Below, piece by piece: positions 8,130 to 17,249 of a stretch of DNA of 64,000 nucleotides. The translations under genes were made by a program, and so were the position numbers. Under the pieces are notes generated by a model. It was not told the origin of the DNA and did not search any database. It worked only from the letters and a program-made list of their open reading frames with translations. The stretch lies in contig SVFF01000001.1 in NCBI GenBank assembly GCA_015057005.1, positions 186,001-250,000 of the forward strand, read 5' to 3'. How positions within the stretch are numbered: position 1 is the stretch's first letter; every line of letters begins with the position of its first letter. This stretch comes from Lachnospiraceae bacterium. GTDB lineage: Bacteria; Bacillota; Clostridia; Lachnospirales; Lachnospiraceae.

Positions 8130-9887
8130 CTATTTCACCAATCTCTTAAACTCCGCGATCACTTCATCATAAGAATGCAGACTCATAAGCCAGAACTCCT
8201 TGCTGGTCAGGTCGATATCGCAGATCTTGGCCACATCTTCCACACTTCTGACAGGAGTTTCCTTCAGCATATAATTGTACTTCTCAAGGAACGCTTCCCC
8301 TTCCTGCTGATACTTTGCATAGAGACCCCGTGCGAACAGACCGCCGAAGGCATAAGGGAAGTTGTAGAATCCTCTGCTTGCGCTGTAATAATGGCTCTTG
8401 CACACCCACATATAAGGATGCAGGCAATCGTGATCCAGGCCGTCGCCGTATGCTTGCTTTTGCGCTTCCAGCATGATCTGACAGAGGTCATCTGCAAACA
8501 TGAACTGGGTGCTGCGGTTTTCCACCACCTTGGATTCAAACAGGAATCTGGAATAAATATCGCAGATGATCTGGGTCACATCGCTGAGCTGACCTTCGAT
8601 CAGAGCCAGCTTTTCCTCATCGGAGGCTGCATTCTGGATGGCATAATTGGTCACCAGATTTTCATTGAAAGTGGATGCAGTCTCTGCCACAGGCATGGAG
8701 TAATTCATGTTCAAGGGTCTGTTGTCGTAGATCATGAAATCATGATAACCGTGTCCCAGTTCGTGGGCAAGGGTCACCACGTCACTGAAGGAACCATCGT
8801 AATTGGTCAGGATACGAAACTGCTTGGCGCTTTCCACGCCTGCACAGAATGCACCGCCTACTTTGCCCTCTCCGGGGAAGAAATCAATCCACTCCTCCTC
8901 GAACGCACGGTTTGTAATTTCAGCCATGCGGGGATTGCAATTTTCAAAAATGTTCATCAAATATGCTTTGGCTTCCTCTACGGTGTAGGTCGCACTGCTC
9001 TCCGCAACCGGAGCAAACAGATCATACCAGGGCAGACCGTTCTTGTGGCCAAGGGCCTCTGCCTTGGCGCGCAGATACTGGTGGAAGTTGGGCAGATATT
9101 CTTTCATTGCCTCCAGCAGTGCTTCCAGGGTGGCGCGCTGCATCTTGGAGTTGAAAAGCACCTTGTCAAGGGGGGATGCGAATCCACGCATCTGGCACTC
9201 GCTGATATCCTGCATCTTGATACTGTTTAAGGAGAATGCCACAGAGTCCTTGATCTTATCATAACAAGCTAATTCCGCCTTGTAAGCGTCCTTTCTGATA
9301 TCGGCATCCGGGCTGTAGGCCATGTTGCGGATAGCGGAAAGGGTAGTGGTCTCACCTCTGAAATCCACCTTCACAGAGGAAGTCAAGAAGCTCTGCAGAT
9401 CACTCCAGGCAGAACCGCCGCTGGTGTCCATGCGGGAGATGGCCTCCTCCACTGCTTCGTGGAGCATGTGTTTGTCTGCCTTCTGAATCTCGTGCAGATA
9501 GTAGGAATATTCCTTCAGCAGCGCATCATCACCGATCACTTCGTCCAGATCCTCAATTCCTGCCATGTACTTGTCAATCATGGTGGAAGGCTTGGTCACA
9601 TCGCTCATCTTTTGCATCAGCTGTCCCATGTAGGAGGCGCTGTCTGCGTTGGAAGTGTCGGTGGACTGCACCAGGGAGCAATAACCGAACAGATCGTTCA
9701 ACAGCATATTAAATTCTTCTGCCAGCAGCAATGCTTTTGTAAGTGTAGTCCTGGCATCTTCTGTTCCCAGACTCTCAGCCAAAATCTGATAACGGGCGAT
9801 CAGTTCGTCAACTTTCTTTAAATCCTTCTGAAATTTTTCATCGCCAAATCCTTTGTATAATACTTCAAGAGACCATTTATCGTACAT
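8130..9887 (-). CDS. pepF: Oligoendopeptidase F family metallopeptidase
   Basis: 585-aa M3B zinc peptidase that cleaves short peptides in the cytoplasm. The zinc motif HELGH is at residues 375-379 (His375, Glu376, His379), and the third ligand region follows in the ETASTFNE stretch about 25 residues later. Length is typical for the family (about 560-600). No signal peptide is visible. The start is the ATG of MYDKWSLEV, with AAGGATAATCAA before it. It lies 111 bases downstream of the GH3 gene in the same direction, with no terminator in between, so cotranscription is possible. The gap is T-rich on the plus strand and holds nothing else recognisable. Confidence 0.93.
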   Translation of the reverse strand: MYDKWSLEVLYKGFGDEKFQKDLKKVDELIARYQILAESLGTEDARTTLTKALLLAEEFNMLLNDLFGYCSLVQSTDTSNADSASYMGQLMQKMSDVTKPSTMIDKYMAGIEDLDEVIGDDALLKEYSYYLHEIQKADKHMLHEAVEEAISRMDTSGGSAWSDLQSFLTSSVKVDFRGETTTLSAIRNMAYSPDADIRKDAYKAELACYDKIKDSVAFSLNSIKMQDISECQMRGFASPLDKVLFNSKMQRATLEALLEAMKEYLPNFHQYLRAKAEALGHKNGLPWYDLFAPVAESSATYTVEEAKAYLMNIFENCNPRMAEITNRAFEEEWIDFFPGEGKVGGAFCAGVESAKQFRILTNYDGSFSDVVTLAHELGHGYHDFMIYDNRPLNMNYSMPVAETASTFNENLVTNYAIQNAASDEEKLALIEGQLSDVTQIICDIYSRFLFESKVVENRSTQFMFADDLCQIMLEAQKQAYGDGLDHDCLHPYMWVCKSHYYSASRGFYNFPYAFGGLFARGLYAKYQQEGEAFLEKYNYMLKETPVRSVEDVAKICDIDLTSKEFWLMSLHSYDEVIAEFKRLVK

Positions 9888-9998
9888 TTGATTATCCTTA
9901 CAGAAAATTTATCAATATTCTGCTTTTCCTTTTTTATTTTTTCGTTTCATTTATTTCTTAAATTCTTTTTTAATTCTTCTATTCTTACTTCTTGTTTC

Positions 9999-12194
9999 TC
10001 AGATTCCGGTTACCGTAAAAAGCTTCTTGTTTCTCACCTTTACTTCGAAGGTTGTCATAATATCATTGCAGGAAGTTCCCAGCTGCACAGTGTAATCACC
10101 GTCGTGCAGGTCGAATACCATCTTCTGATCGTAATAGCAGAATGCCTCCTCCAGTACTGTAATCACTGCATTCACCTTTTCCTGTTTCTTCAGAGAAATT
10201 CGTTTGTAAGCCTTCAGCTCCTGCACCGGTCTCACCACGTCACAGTTGCGTCCGGCAAGGTAAATCTGCACCACCTCTGCACCGTCATAATCACCGGTAT
10301 TTTCAATGGAGAAGTTTACCTTTAAGGTATTGTCCTCCACATCACAACCATAATCGGATAACGCAAATCTGGTGTAGCTTAAGCCATGGCCAAAGCAATA
10401 ACGGGGCTTACCGTCATTATCATTATATGCGTAACCTCTTCCGGTGGGCTTATATGCATAGAACAGGGGAAGCTGTCCTACGCTCTTGGGGAAGCTGATG
10501 GGAAGCTTGCCGCTGGGCGAACATTCTCCAAACAAGATTTCGCAAATGGCCCGGGACCCCTGCTCACCGGGATACCATGCTTCCAGCACTGCCTTGCTGT
10601 CCTCGATCCAGCCCGTCATATCAATAGGCGCACCGTTTAACAGTACCACTACCGCATTCTTGTTGGCGGCGCACATTCTGCGGATACTTTCTTCCTGATT
10701 TACTTTTACGGAAATTGCCTTTTTATCTACAATCAACGCATTGCCGTCGGCCTGAACCGCTTCTGTATAAGAAGGCAGACAAATGTTACAGCGGTCCATT
10801 CCCTCGCCTTCCACAGCAGTGGTAAAGTAAACTGCCGCATCACATTCTGCAGCGATCTCCTCAATCTGCTCATCTCCTGCACAAATTACTTCTGCATCAC
10901 TGCCGAAGTATTCCCGCAGATATTGGAGAGGAGTCTGTACATCCTCTGCGGTCCACTTAAACTTATAAGGTCCTGTATAATTCTCACCAAGAGGCAGTTC
11001 ATCTGCTCCCGGTCCGAACAGGGCAATCTTTTTGATCGCATGCTTTCTAAGCGGAAGAACCCCTTCATTTTTCAGCAAAATCATAGACTCTCTGGCACCC
11101 TGCAGAGACACCTGCTTGTGCTCCTCGCAACGCACAATTTCCTCCGCTTTCCCAGCATCCACATAAGGATCATCGAACAGTCCGATGCGGAATTTGGCCG
11201 TCAGAACGCGCAAAACAGCCTTGTCCAGAACCTGGTCTGTAAGCCAGCCCTCCTGATATGCGGTCATTAACTGCTTGTAGGAATCCAGAGGAAGGTTCAC
11301 ATCTAATCCTGCCTCCACACATTTTGCCTGGGCCTGCCACTTCTCATCAGTCAACTTATGGGCCGTGCATACGCCTTCCACTCCGAAGTAGTCGGACACC
11401 ACAAAGCCCTCAAATCCCCACTCGTCCCTGAGAATGTCGGTCAAAAGCTTTTTGTTATTGGAACAGGGAATACCCTCCCAGCTGTTATAGGCTGCCATCA
11501 CAGACTGTGCCCCGGCCTCCTTAAAGCACTTTTCAAAAGGCTTCAGATACACTTCGCGCATTGCACGCTCAGAGGTGTCTGAGTAGTTGGAGTCCCTTCC
11601 GCCAAAGGAATAATTATCCGCATAATGCTTGGGAGTGGCGATGACACCATTCTGCTCTAAGCCCTTACAAAGGGCCACGCCCATGTTGCAGCTAAGCAGT
11701 ACATCCTCGCCAAAGGTTTCAATGGTTCTTCCCCATCTGCAGTCCCTGGTAATATTTACATTGGGCGAAAGCACCTGTCTGACACCAACAGCCGCACACT
11801 CTTTGCCAATAATATCGCCGATCTGTCCCACCAACTCATCGTCGAAGGTGGATGCCATGCCGATGGGCTGGGGGAATACGGTTGCCATTCCCCACTGGGC
11901 TCCGTGGAGACACTCCCCGTGTTCAATGGGCGGGATGTTGTGAGGCTGGGCCTCGATGCTCAATTTCACATCCCTGTTGATCCTCTCTGCAACCTCAGAG
12001 GGCCTTACCACGGCTCCTCTGGAAGCGTGGATGAAATGACCGGGATTGCGATAATTGCCATGCATGGGATTGCGCTTTTCTTCATAATCCTCCCCGACAG
12101 TATAAATCATTTCCCCTGATAACTGATACAATTTTTCTTCTACACTAAGTTCTTTTAACAGTGCTTCCGCACGTTCTTCCAGTGTCCTTTGCAT
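9999..12194 (-). CDS. Glycoside hydrolase family 3 beta-glycosidase
   Basis: 731-aa GH3 enzyme: (beta/alpha)8 domain to about residue 330, alpha/beta sandwich to about 600 and a C-terminal fibronectin-III-like domain (about 640-715). The nucleophile is Asp268 in FVVSDYFG; the preceding KHYADNY segment is the usual substrate-binding Lys-His pair. No signal peptide is visible, so it is probably cytoplasmic and acts on imported oligosaccharides. Substrate could be beta-glucosides, beta-xylosides or N-acetyl-hexosaminides; the last is favoured only by the neighbouring GH20 gene, and the architecture (three domains with FnIII) is more typical of beta-glucosidases. GGGAG lies 9 bases before the ATG. 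Confidence 0.9.
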   Translation of the reverse strand: MQRTLEERAEALLKELSVEEKLYQLSGEMIYTVGEDYEEKRNPMHGNYRNPGHFIHASRGAVVRPSEVAERINRDVKLSIEAQPHNIPPIEHGECLHGAQWGMATVFPQPIGMASTFDDELVGQIGDIIGKECAAVGVRQVLSPNVNITRDCRWGRTIETFGEDVLLSCNMGVALCKGLEQNGVIATPKHYADNYSFGGRDSNYSDTSERAMREVYLKPFEKCFKEAGAQSVMAAYNSWEGIPCSNNKKLLTDILRDEWGFEGFVVSDYFGVEGVCTAHKLTDEKWQAQAKCVEAGLDVNLPLDSYKQLMTAYQEGWLTDQVLDKAVLRVLTAKFRIGLFDDPYVDAGKAEEIVRCEEHKQVSLQGARESMILLKNEGVLPLRKHAIKKIALFGPGADELPLGENYTGPYKFKWTAEDVQTPLQYLREYFGSDAEVICAGDEQIEEIAAECDAAVYFTTAVEGEGMDRCNICLPSYTEAVQADGNALIVDKKAISVKVNQEESIRRMCAANKNAVVVLLNGAPIDMTGWIEDSKAVLEAWYPGEQGSRAICEILFGECSPSGKLPISFPKSVGQLPLFYAYKPTGRGYAYNDNDGKPRYCFGHGLSYTRFALSDYGCDVEDNTLKVNFSIENTGDYDGAEVVQIYLAGRNCDVVRPVQELKAYKRISLKKQEKVNAVITVLEEAFCYYDQKMVFDLHDGDYTVQLGTSCNDIMTTFEVKVRNKKLFTVTGI

Positions 12195-12199
12195 TTGAT

Positions 12200-12395
12200 T
12201 TATCTCCCTATATTATAATCTTCGACAGTGACTTTGCCGAAGTTCTGAATTTCTCCGGTACTATCACATCTTTCTCTTCCGACATAATACTGCATGTAAG
12301 TATGGAGACACGGTATCCCATTGGGCAATTTCGCAATTTCCCTTAACATACTTCTTGGAAAACTCGCAGTGAGCCACCACCGGATAGCCGTTTTT
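12200..12395 (-). pseudogene. Frameshifted coding remnant after the GH20 gene
   Basis: Directly after the GH20 stop (12396-12398) the same frame continues protein-like (KNGYPVVAHCEFSKKY...EIAQWDTVSPYLH) to about 12294, then shifts to another frame that reads QYYVGRERCDSTGEIQNF and ends in a stop at 12200. Both halves have ordinary amino-acid composition, and neither has its own start site. This looks like a decayed C-terminal part of an originally longer protein or a deleted neighbour gene. The function is not recognised. The stop sits on a run of seven A, where a single-base change or a sequencing slip could create it. Confidence 0.35.
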
Positions 12396-14273
12396 TTATC
12401 TCCAGGGCACACACTTGTGATAATAAGCCAAACCTAATTCCACCTCTGAAGGCTTCCATCCCGGAATCACTTCACGGCAATCCGCATAAAGTACCGGTTC
12501 TTCAAAGGCCTCCAGACGCTCCAGCTTGCCATCCAGATATTCTCTCAGCAATTTCTTGGTGGTATACATACGCTGAATGAGACCACCGAATCGGGTATCC
12601 ATTCTTTCCAGGCCCCAATACTGATGCTCTTTCATCCACTGAGAGCTGAAGCAGTCTGCAAATTTTCGGATATCTGCTATGATCACATCCATTTTATCAA
12701 TCCAGGCTTCCAAAGTCTCTCTGTCACCGGAAAGATATGCCTCTCTCATTTCAATGGACATGGTTGCCTTATTTTTCAGTACTTCACACATGGCCTGGAT
12801 GGTCTCGAAAATATAGCCAAAATGAGGATTTTCTTTGCAATGCTCTAATTTAGGCGCCAGCTCTGTGAAATACTGTTTGCAGGATACGTCAATATGCTTA
12901 TCGTACAGACCACACATGGGATCATCGTACAGCATAATCTTGGGCCAACTCATAATACCGTGTGCACTGTAATCTCTGCTGCCGGGTATTCTGTTAATAT
13001 CCTCCATGCTCATATAATCTGCAAAATTCATGCAGAACAGGTCTTCAAAGCGCTGGTCAATCTCTCCAAAACAACCGTAGAAACGTTCCGCAAACAAAAA
13101 GGTGGAGGGAAATACCGCCATATTGGAAGCTTCCGCACCGTCATCCGGCCAGGCGGACATAGTTACATCACGGACACCCAATTCCATACATTTCTTTGCC
13201 TGGTAATCGCATGCCTGCATTGCATAATCGTTGGCCGGTACGAAGCCTGTGCACTTCCAGTTGCTTGCCAGATATCCCACAGGATTCTTCTTGGCAAACC
13301 GCATATGCTGCTCAAACAAATGGTCAAATACCCTTTTATACCAATCAGAACCATAACAGTTATAATAGTGCCAAAATTGGATCATAACACCATCCGGCAC
13401 ATTATCGAAAACTTCCTGGGGAATTTCAACCGTATCGGAGAAAATGCCGCCGCGATTAAAAGGTCTGATGAACATATCACCGTAAATAATGGGTTCCATA
13501 TTGTACTTTTTACAAATATCCACAACCCTGCGAAGATGTTCTGCCATCAGATCCGATTTCTTTTCAAAGCCCTTATCATAAAGGCGGGCGCCCAATCCCA
13601 GATTATAGGCCTCATCCATTCCCAAATGTACCCGGCGGTAGTCATCATCCAGACATTCTGCTGCTGTGGCAAAAATATCCTCCAGAAATTCATACACCTC
13701 TTCCTTGCCAACATACAGGGCATCTGCAGTATCTCTCAGGGGGCCATAGCAGGGCCAGCGTAAAATAGACTCCATATGTGCTAAGGTAGGCAAAAAGAGC
13801 ATCACTGATACGCCGAAACGTTTACCGTAAGCGATTAATTCTTTCAGTTCTTCCTTGGTAAATCTCCAGGCCTGGTGTGTCATATAAGGCTGTTTCTCCA
13901 CCTGGGGCGGTATGGAAAGGTTAAAACAATTGTACCCCATCAAAGCCAGATACCGGATCAATTTCTTTGTAGTAACCATGTTGGTTCCATCAGCCAGTAA
14001 ATAACTGAGACAATCAGCATTCAAAGTTTGCTTGATCTCAGTTCTTGTCCTCAGGATATAGCGGATATAACCGATTCCGCGGAAAAATTCATACAGCTTG
14101 CTGTAACCGATGACCAGACTTCCATCCTCTGCAAAATACATGTGCAAGCCGTCTGCCTGCTCAGACGCAATCACCACTCCATCGGCTCCCTCCTCCATAT
14201 CCATCATAGGAAGAGTTTCCCGCACTGCATCTGCCAGTTCTTCTGTCAATTTTGACAAACATACTTTTAACAT
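12396..14273 (-). CDS. Glycoside hydrolase family 20 (beta-N-acetylhexosaminidase-like)
   Basis: 625-aa protein with the GH20 signature HLGMDE; Asp220 and Glu221 (numbered from the chosen start) are the polarising Asp and acid/base Glu used in substrate-assisted hydrolysis of terminal GlcNAc/GalNAc. The N-terminal 80 residues match the non-catalytic alpha/beta domain, and a long helical C-terminal part follows the barrel. The start is the ATG of MLKVCLSKL because GGGAGG lies 7 bases upstream; an in-frame ATG 14 codons earlier would place this site inside the gene. No signal peptide. A TATAAT at 14369-14364 without a good -35 may be its promoter. Its 3' end borders a frameshifted remnant, so a truncated C terminus is possible. 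Confidence 0.85.
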   Translation of the reverse strand: MLKVCLSKLTEELADAVRETLPMMDMEEGADGVVIASEQADGLHMYFAEDGSLVIGYSKLYEFFRGIGYIRYILRTRTEIKQTLNADCLSYLLADGTNMVTTKKLIRYLALMGYNCFNLSIPPQVEKQPYMTHQAWRFTKEELKELIAYGKRFGVSVMLFLPTLAHMESILRWPCYGPLRDTADALYVGKEEVYEFLEDIFATAAECLDDDYRRVHLGMDEAYNLGLGARLYDKGFEKKSDLMAEHLRRVVDICKKYNMEPIIYGDMFIRPFNRGGIFSDTVEIPQEVFDNVPDGVMIQFWHYYNCYGSDWYKRVFDHLFEQHMRFAKKNPVGYLASNWKCTGFVPANDYAMQACDYQAKKCMELGVRDVTMSAWPDDGAEASNMAVFPSTFLFAERFYGCFGEIDQRFEDLFCMNFADYMSMEDINRIPGSRDYSAHGIMSWPKIMLYDDPMCGLYDKHIDVSCKQYFTELAPKLEHCKENPHFGYIFETIQAMCEVLKNKATMSIEMREAYLSGDRETLEAWIDKMDVIIADIRKFADCFSSQWMKEHQYWGLERMDTRFGGLIQRMYTTKKLLREYLDGKLERLEAFEEPVLYADCREVIPGWKPSEVELGLAYYHKCVPWR

Positions 14274-14391
14274 ATAGTTACCTCCCAGGCTACCCGGCAG
14301 GATCATATCCTGCACTCTTTTATCCTTTGCAATTCTTTTTTGGAAAAACTTTTTTCTTGTACAATTATACTACAATTCATTTCAAATGCAT

Positions 14392-14436
14392 ACAAAAAAC
14401 TCCCCAAGACCCTAAAGTCCTGAGGAGTTGTAAATC
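14392..14436 (-). terminator. Terminator of the alarmone-xanthine operon; left copy of a 45-bp direct repeat
   Basis: On the minus strand a 12-bp stem including two G-T pairs (plus arms 14398-14409 and 14418-14429) is followed by TTTTTTG. It begins 6 bases after the stop of the alarmone synthetase gene. The 45 bases are identical at 43 positions to 19613-19657, and both differences lie in the loop. Identity includes bases outside the stem on both sides. Confidence 0.85.
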
Positions 14437-14442
14437 AAATTG

Positions 14443-15213
14443 TTAAAATTGCTCTCGTTCGCCTTTCATCCTGCGGAAATAAGAACTCATTTCATCAGCC
14501 ATTCCTGACAAACGATTTAACAGTGTTGAAAAATCTTTTAGCATTTCATCGTCTGTATTATAAGGGTATACGATATCATGGTCGATTTCACTCCAACCTT
14601 CCTCGAATAATGTTCTCCCCTGAATTTCAACATAGTATCCTTTGTACTTAATGATGTAATGAAGTGAACGATATATTCCGTCTGCTATAATCTCTATTTC
14701 GTTTTTATCATATATTTTAGTATCGCCGGCTCTTTTGTATACTTTAGGTTTTTCTGCGATATAATAATGAGTTATATCTTCATCAAAATCTTCCAAACGG
14801 TTCTTAATATATAATTCCGGCTTATTTTCAAACCGGTTAGTAATGTATTGATGAAAGTGAATCCAATCCTCTCTGTATAAGAAGAAAACGCGAATCCCAA
14901 TTAAATCTGTAATAAATTTGTGAAAATTCGTATGATCCAGCTTTTCAAATTTATCCGGACTTTCTTTTCTTTTACGAATAATCTTTTCTACCAAATGTCC
15001 CGCAGATTTAGTTCTGTACCTATAAGAATGGATACCTGCTTTCTCAATATCGTAAAGATACTCATCAATAAACTCTTTTCCTAACACATGCAGTGTTTCA
15101 TCTATTTTTTTGTATTCTTTTACGATTAATTCTAATTCATCCCATCCGATTTTAGCTTCTTCTAAATCTTCGTTGGAAATGTTATATTGTGATAAAAATT
15201 TTTCTTTTTGCAT
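14443..15213 (-). CDS. RelA/SpoT-domain small alarmone synthetase
   Basis: 256-aa single-domain nucleotide pyrophosphokinase-like protein, expected to move pyrophosphate from ATP to GDP/GTP (or GMP). The synthetase fold covers residues about 60-245: RYRTKSAGHLVEKI, the metal-site DLIGIRVFFLY, YRSLHYII and the EIQGRTLFEEGWSEIDH block are the family landmarks. There is no HD hydrolase domain and no TGS/ACT regulatory region. The ATG at 15213 is chosen because GGGGAA lies just upstream; a TTG eleven codons earlier would overlap the previous gene by 11 bases but lacks a ribosome site. Last gene of the AT-rich operon. The exact product, or a toxic role as in toxSAS enzymes, cannot be told from sequence. 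Confidence 0.82.
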   Translation of the reverse strand: MQKEKFLSQYNISNEDLEEAKIGWDELELIVKEYKKIDETLHVLGKEFIDEYLYDIEKAGIHSYRYRTKSAGHLVEKIIRKRKESPDKFEKLDHTNFHKFITDLIGIRVFFLYREDWIHFHQYITNRFENKPELYIKNRLEDFDEDITHYYIAEKPKVYKRAGDTKIYDKNEIEIIADGIYRSLHYIIKYKGYYVEIQGRTLFEEGWSEIDHDIVYPYNTDDEMLKDFSTLLNRLSGMADEMSSYFRRMKGEREQF

Positions 15214-15235
15214 TGCTTTCCCCAAATCTGTATCA

Positions 15236-16612
15236 CTATATTTCAATTTGTTCTACGATATCTCTTGCAACATGAACACCACTTGCAGATGCGTGTGACA
15301 ATGAATGAGTAATTCCACTACCATCTCCTATAATATACATTCCTTTATGGCATGATTCTAATTTTTCATCAACTTCAACTTCCATATTGTAGAATTTAAC
15401 TTCAACGCCATACAACAAAGTATCTTCATTTGCAGTTCCGGGTGCAACTTTATCTAATGCATAGATCATTTCAATAATACCATCCAAAATTCTCTTTGGA
15501 AGTACTAAGCTTAAGTCTCCCGGCGTTGCATTTAAAGTAGGCGTAACAAAAGCCTCTTCTATTCTGCTTGGTGTGGATCGTCTTCCTCGAATCAAATCTC
15601 CAAAACGCTGTACAATAACACCGCCCCCAAGCATATTGCTAAGACGGGCAATACTTTCTCCATATCCATTAGAATCTTTAAATGGTTCTGAAAAATGTTT
15701 TGCTACTAATAAAGCAAAATTGGTATTCTCTGTCTGTCTTGCAGGATCTTCATAACTATGACCATTTACTGTAATGATACCATTTGTGTTTTCGTTTACT
15801 ACAGCTCCTTTAGGATTCATACAGAATGTACGAACCTTATCACCATATTTCTCTGTACGATAAACTATCTTACTTTCATACAATTCATCTGTTAAATGAG
15901 CAAAAACAGCCGCAGGTAATTCTACTCTTACTCCGATGTCAACACGGTTCGATTTTGTGTTGATCTTCAACTCTTTGCAAACTGTTTCCATCCATTTGCT
16001 GCCACTACGGCCTACAGAAACAATGCATTTTGTACATTCATAAGTGTTATCCTTGCATTTTACCTCAAACCCACTATCCCACGCACGGACAGTTTCCACA
16101 TAGGTATCAAAGAAGAAATCTACTTTATCCTTGAGATATGCATATAAGTTTTCCAATACAACGTAATTAATATCGGTTCCAAGATGACGCACTGACGCAT
16201 CTAAAAGATGTAAGTCGTTTTGGATGCAAATAGTTTTAAATTTACTTCCTGCTGTAGAATACAACTTAGTACCTTCTCCACCGAAGCGCATATTGATTTC
16301 ATCTACATATCGCATTAAATCCAAAGCCTGTTTTTTCCCAATATACTCATATAACGTGCCGCCAAAATCGTTGGTAATATTATATTTTCCATCCGAAAAA
16401 GCTCCTGCTCCACCGAATCCGCTCATAATAGAACAGCTTTTACATCCAATACATGTTTTTATCTTTTCTCCATCAATTGGACATTTTCTTTTATCTAATG
16501 CGTGTCCGGCCTCAAAAATTGCCACTTTTAAATGCGGCTTCTTTTGTATCAATTCATATGCTGAGAAAATCCCTCCGGGACCAGCACCAATAATAATTAC
16601 ATCGTATTTCAT
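15236..16612 (-). CDS. FAD-dependent oxidoreductase (COG2509-like)
   Basis: 458-aa flavoprotein. The N-terminal dinucleotide-binding motif GAGPGG is at residues 9-14, and a cysteine-rich CIGCKSCS follows near 54-61. The C-terminal FAD-contact GMYIIGDGSG is near 420. Similar proteins are annotated as uncharacterised FAD-dependent dehydrogenases; the substrate is unknown. The start is the ATG of MKYDVIIIG, with AGAAGG 7 bases upstream. It sits 31 bases after xpt and 22 bases before the alarmone synthetase, so it belongs to the same transcript. A role in purine oxidation/reduction or in redox sensing of the operon is only inference from position. Confidence 0.85.
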   Translation of the reverse strand: MKYDVIIIGAGPGGIFSAYELIQKKPHLKVAIFEAGHALDKRKCPIDGEKIKTCIGCKSCSIMSGFGGAGAFSDGKYNITNDFGGTLYEYIGKKQALDLMRYVDEINMRFGGEGTKLYSTAGSKFKTICIQNDLHLLDASVRHLGTDINYVVLENLYAYLKDKVDFFFDTYVETVRAWDSGFEVKCKDNTYECTKCIVSVGRSGSKWMETVCKELKINTKSNRVDIGVRVELPAAVFAHLTDELYESKIVYRTEKYGDKVRTFCMNPKGAVVNENTNGIITVNGHSYEDPARQTENTNFALLVAKHFSEPFKDSNGYGESIARLSNMLGGGVIVQRFGDLIRGRRSTPSRIEEAFVTPTLNATPGDLSLVLPKRILDGIIEMIYALDKVAPGTANEDTLLYGVEVKFYNMEVEVDEKLESCHKGMYIIGDGSGITHSLSHASASGVHVARDIVEQIEI

Positions 16613-16643
16613 AATACACCTTCTTTCCGACCCATATTTATTC

Positions 16644-17225
16644 CTATTGTTCTCTAAATACAATTTCTCCGGTGGCTGCATTCATATCATCTACAATTGC
16701 CAATGATTCTAATTGATAACCTAAATTTCTAATAATTTTTCCACCTGTTTGGAATCCTTTTTCGATTGCGATTCCAATTCCTTCTACGGTTGCTCCTGCA
16801 GACTGCACAATCTGAATTAATCCTTGTAATGCACATCCATTTGCAAGGAAATCATCAATTAAAAGTATGTGATCCTCTTCACTTAAGAACTTCTTTGCAA
16901 CGATTACCTGATTTTTATTTTTGTGAGTAAAGGATTCCACTTCAGCTGTATACATATCCCCTTCGAGATTAATACTTTTTGATTTTTTAGCAAAAACTAC
17001 CGGAACACCAAAATGCTGTGCAACGATGCAGGCAATACCAATACCAGACGCCTCTATCGTAAGAATCTTGTTGATATTTTTCCCTGCAAAACGTTTTTTC
17101 CATTCTTTTCCCATATCATTGAATAATTCGATATCCATTTGATGATTTAAAAAACTGTCTACCTTAAGTACATTACCTTCTTTTACAATTCCCTCTTTTA
17201 CGATTTTTTCTTCTAAAAAATTCAT
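16644..17225 (-). CDS. xpt: Xanthine phosphoribosyltransferase
   Basis: 193-aa type I phosphoribosyltransferase converting xanthine and PRPP into XMP. It follows the Bacillus Xpt pattern closely: [13 protein letters not shown] near residue 20, TIEASGIG near 56, VVFAKKSKS near 76 and the PRPP-binding [10 protein letters not shown] near 120. Length equals that of the Bacillus enzyme (about 194). Located 24 bases after the xanthine permease gene, the classic xpt/pbuX pairing but with the order reversed. Codon use is AT-rich like the rest of the block. Confidence 0.95.
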   Translation of the reverse strand: MNFLEEKIVKEGIVKEGNVLKVDSFLNHQMDIELFNDMGKEWKKRFAGKNINKILTIEASGIGIACIVAQHFGVPVVFAKKSKSINLEGDMYTAEVESFTHKNKNQVIVAKKFLSEEDHILLIDDFLANGCALQGLIQIVQSAGATVEGIGIAIEKGFQTGGKIIRNLGYQLESLAIVDDMNAATGEIVFREQ

Positions 17226-17249
17226 TGTCTTGTCCTCCTCTGCGAGTCA

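Noticed and set aside
8097..9230. A 377-codon open frame on the + strand opposite pepF
   Set aside because: It is the mirror of a well-conserved metallopeptidase gene, has no ribosome site, and its composition (His/Ile/Leu-rich) is that of antisense translation.
12894..13763. A 289-codon + strand frame opposite the GH20 gene
   Set aside because: Antisense shadow of the GH20 barrel region, without a ribosome site.
14443..15213. toxSAS-type toxin-antitoxin module
   Set aside because: No small antitoxin-like gene is adjacent. The gene is the last of a metabolic operon, so a housekeeping or regulatory synthetase is simpler.
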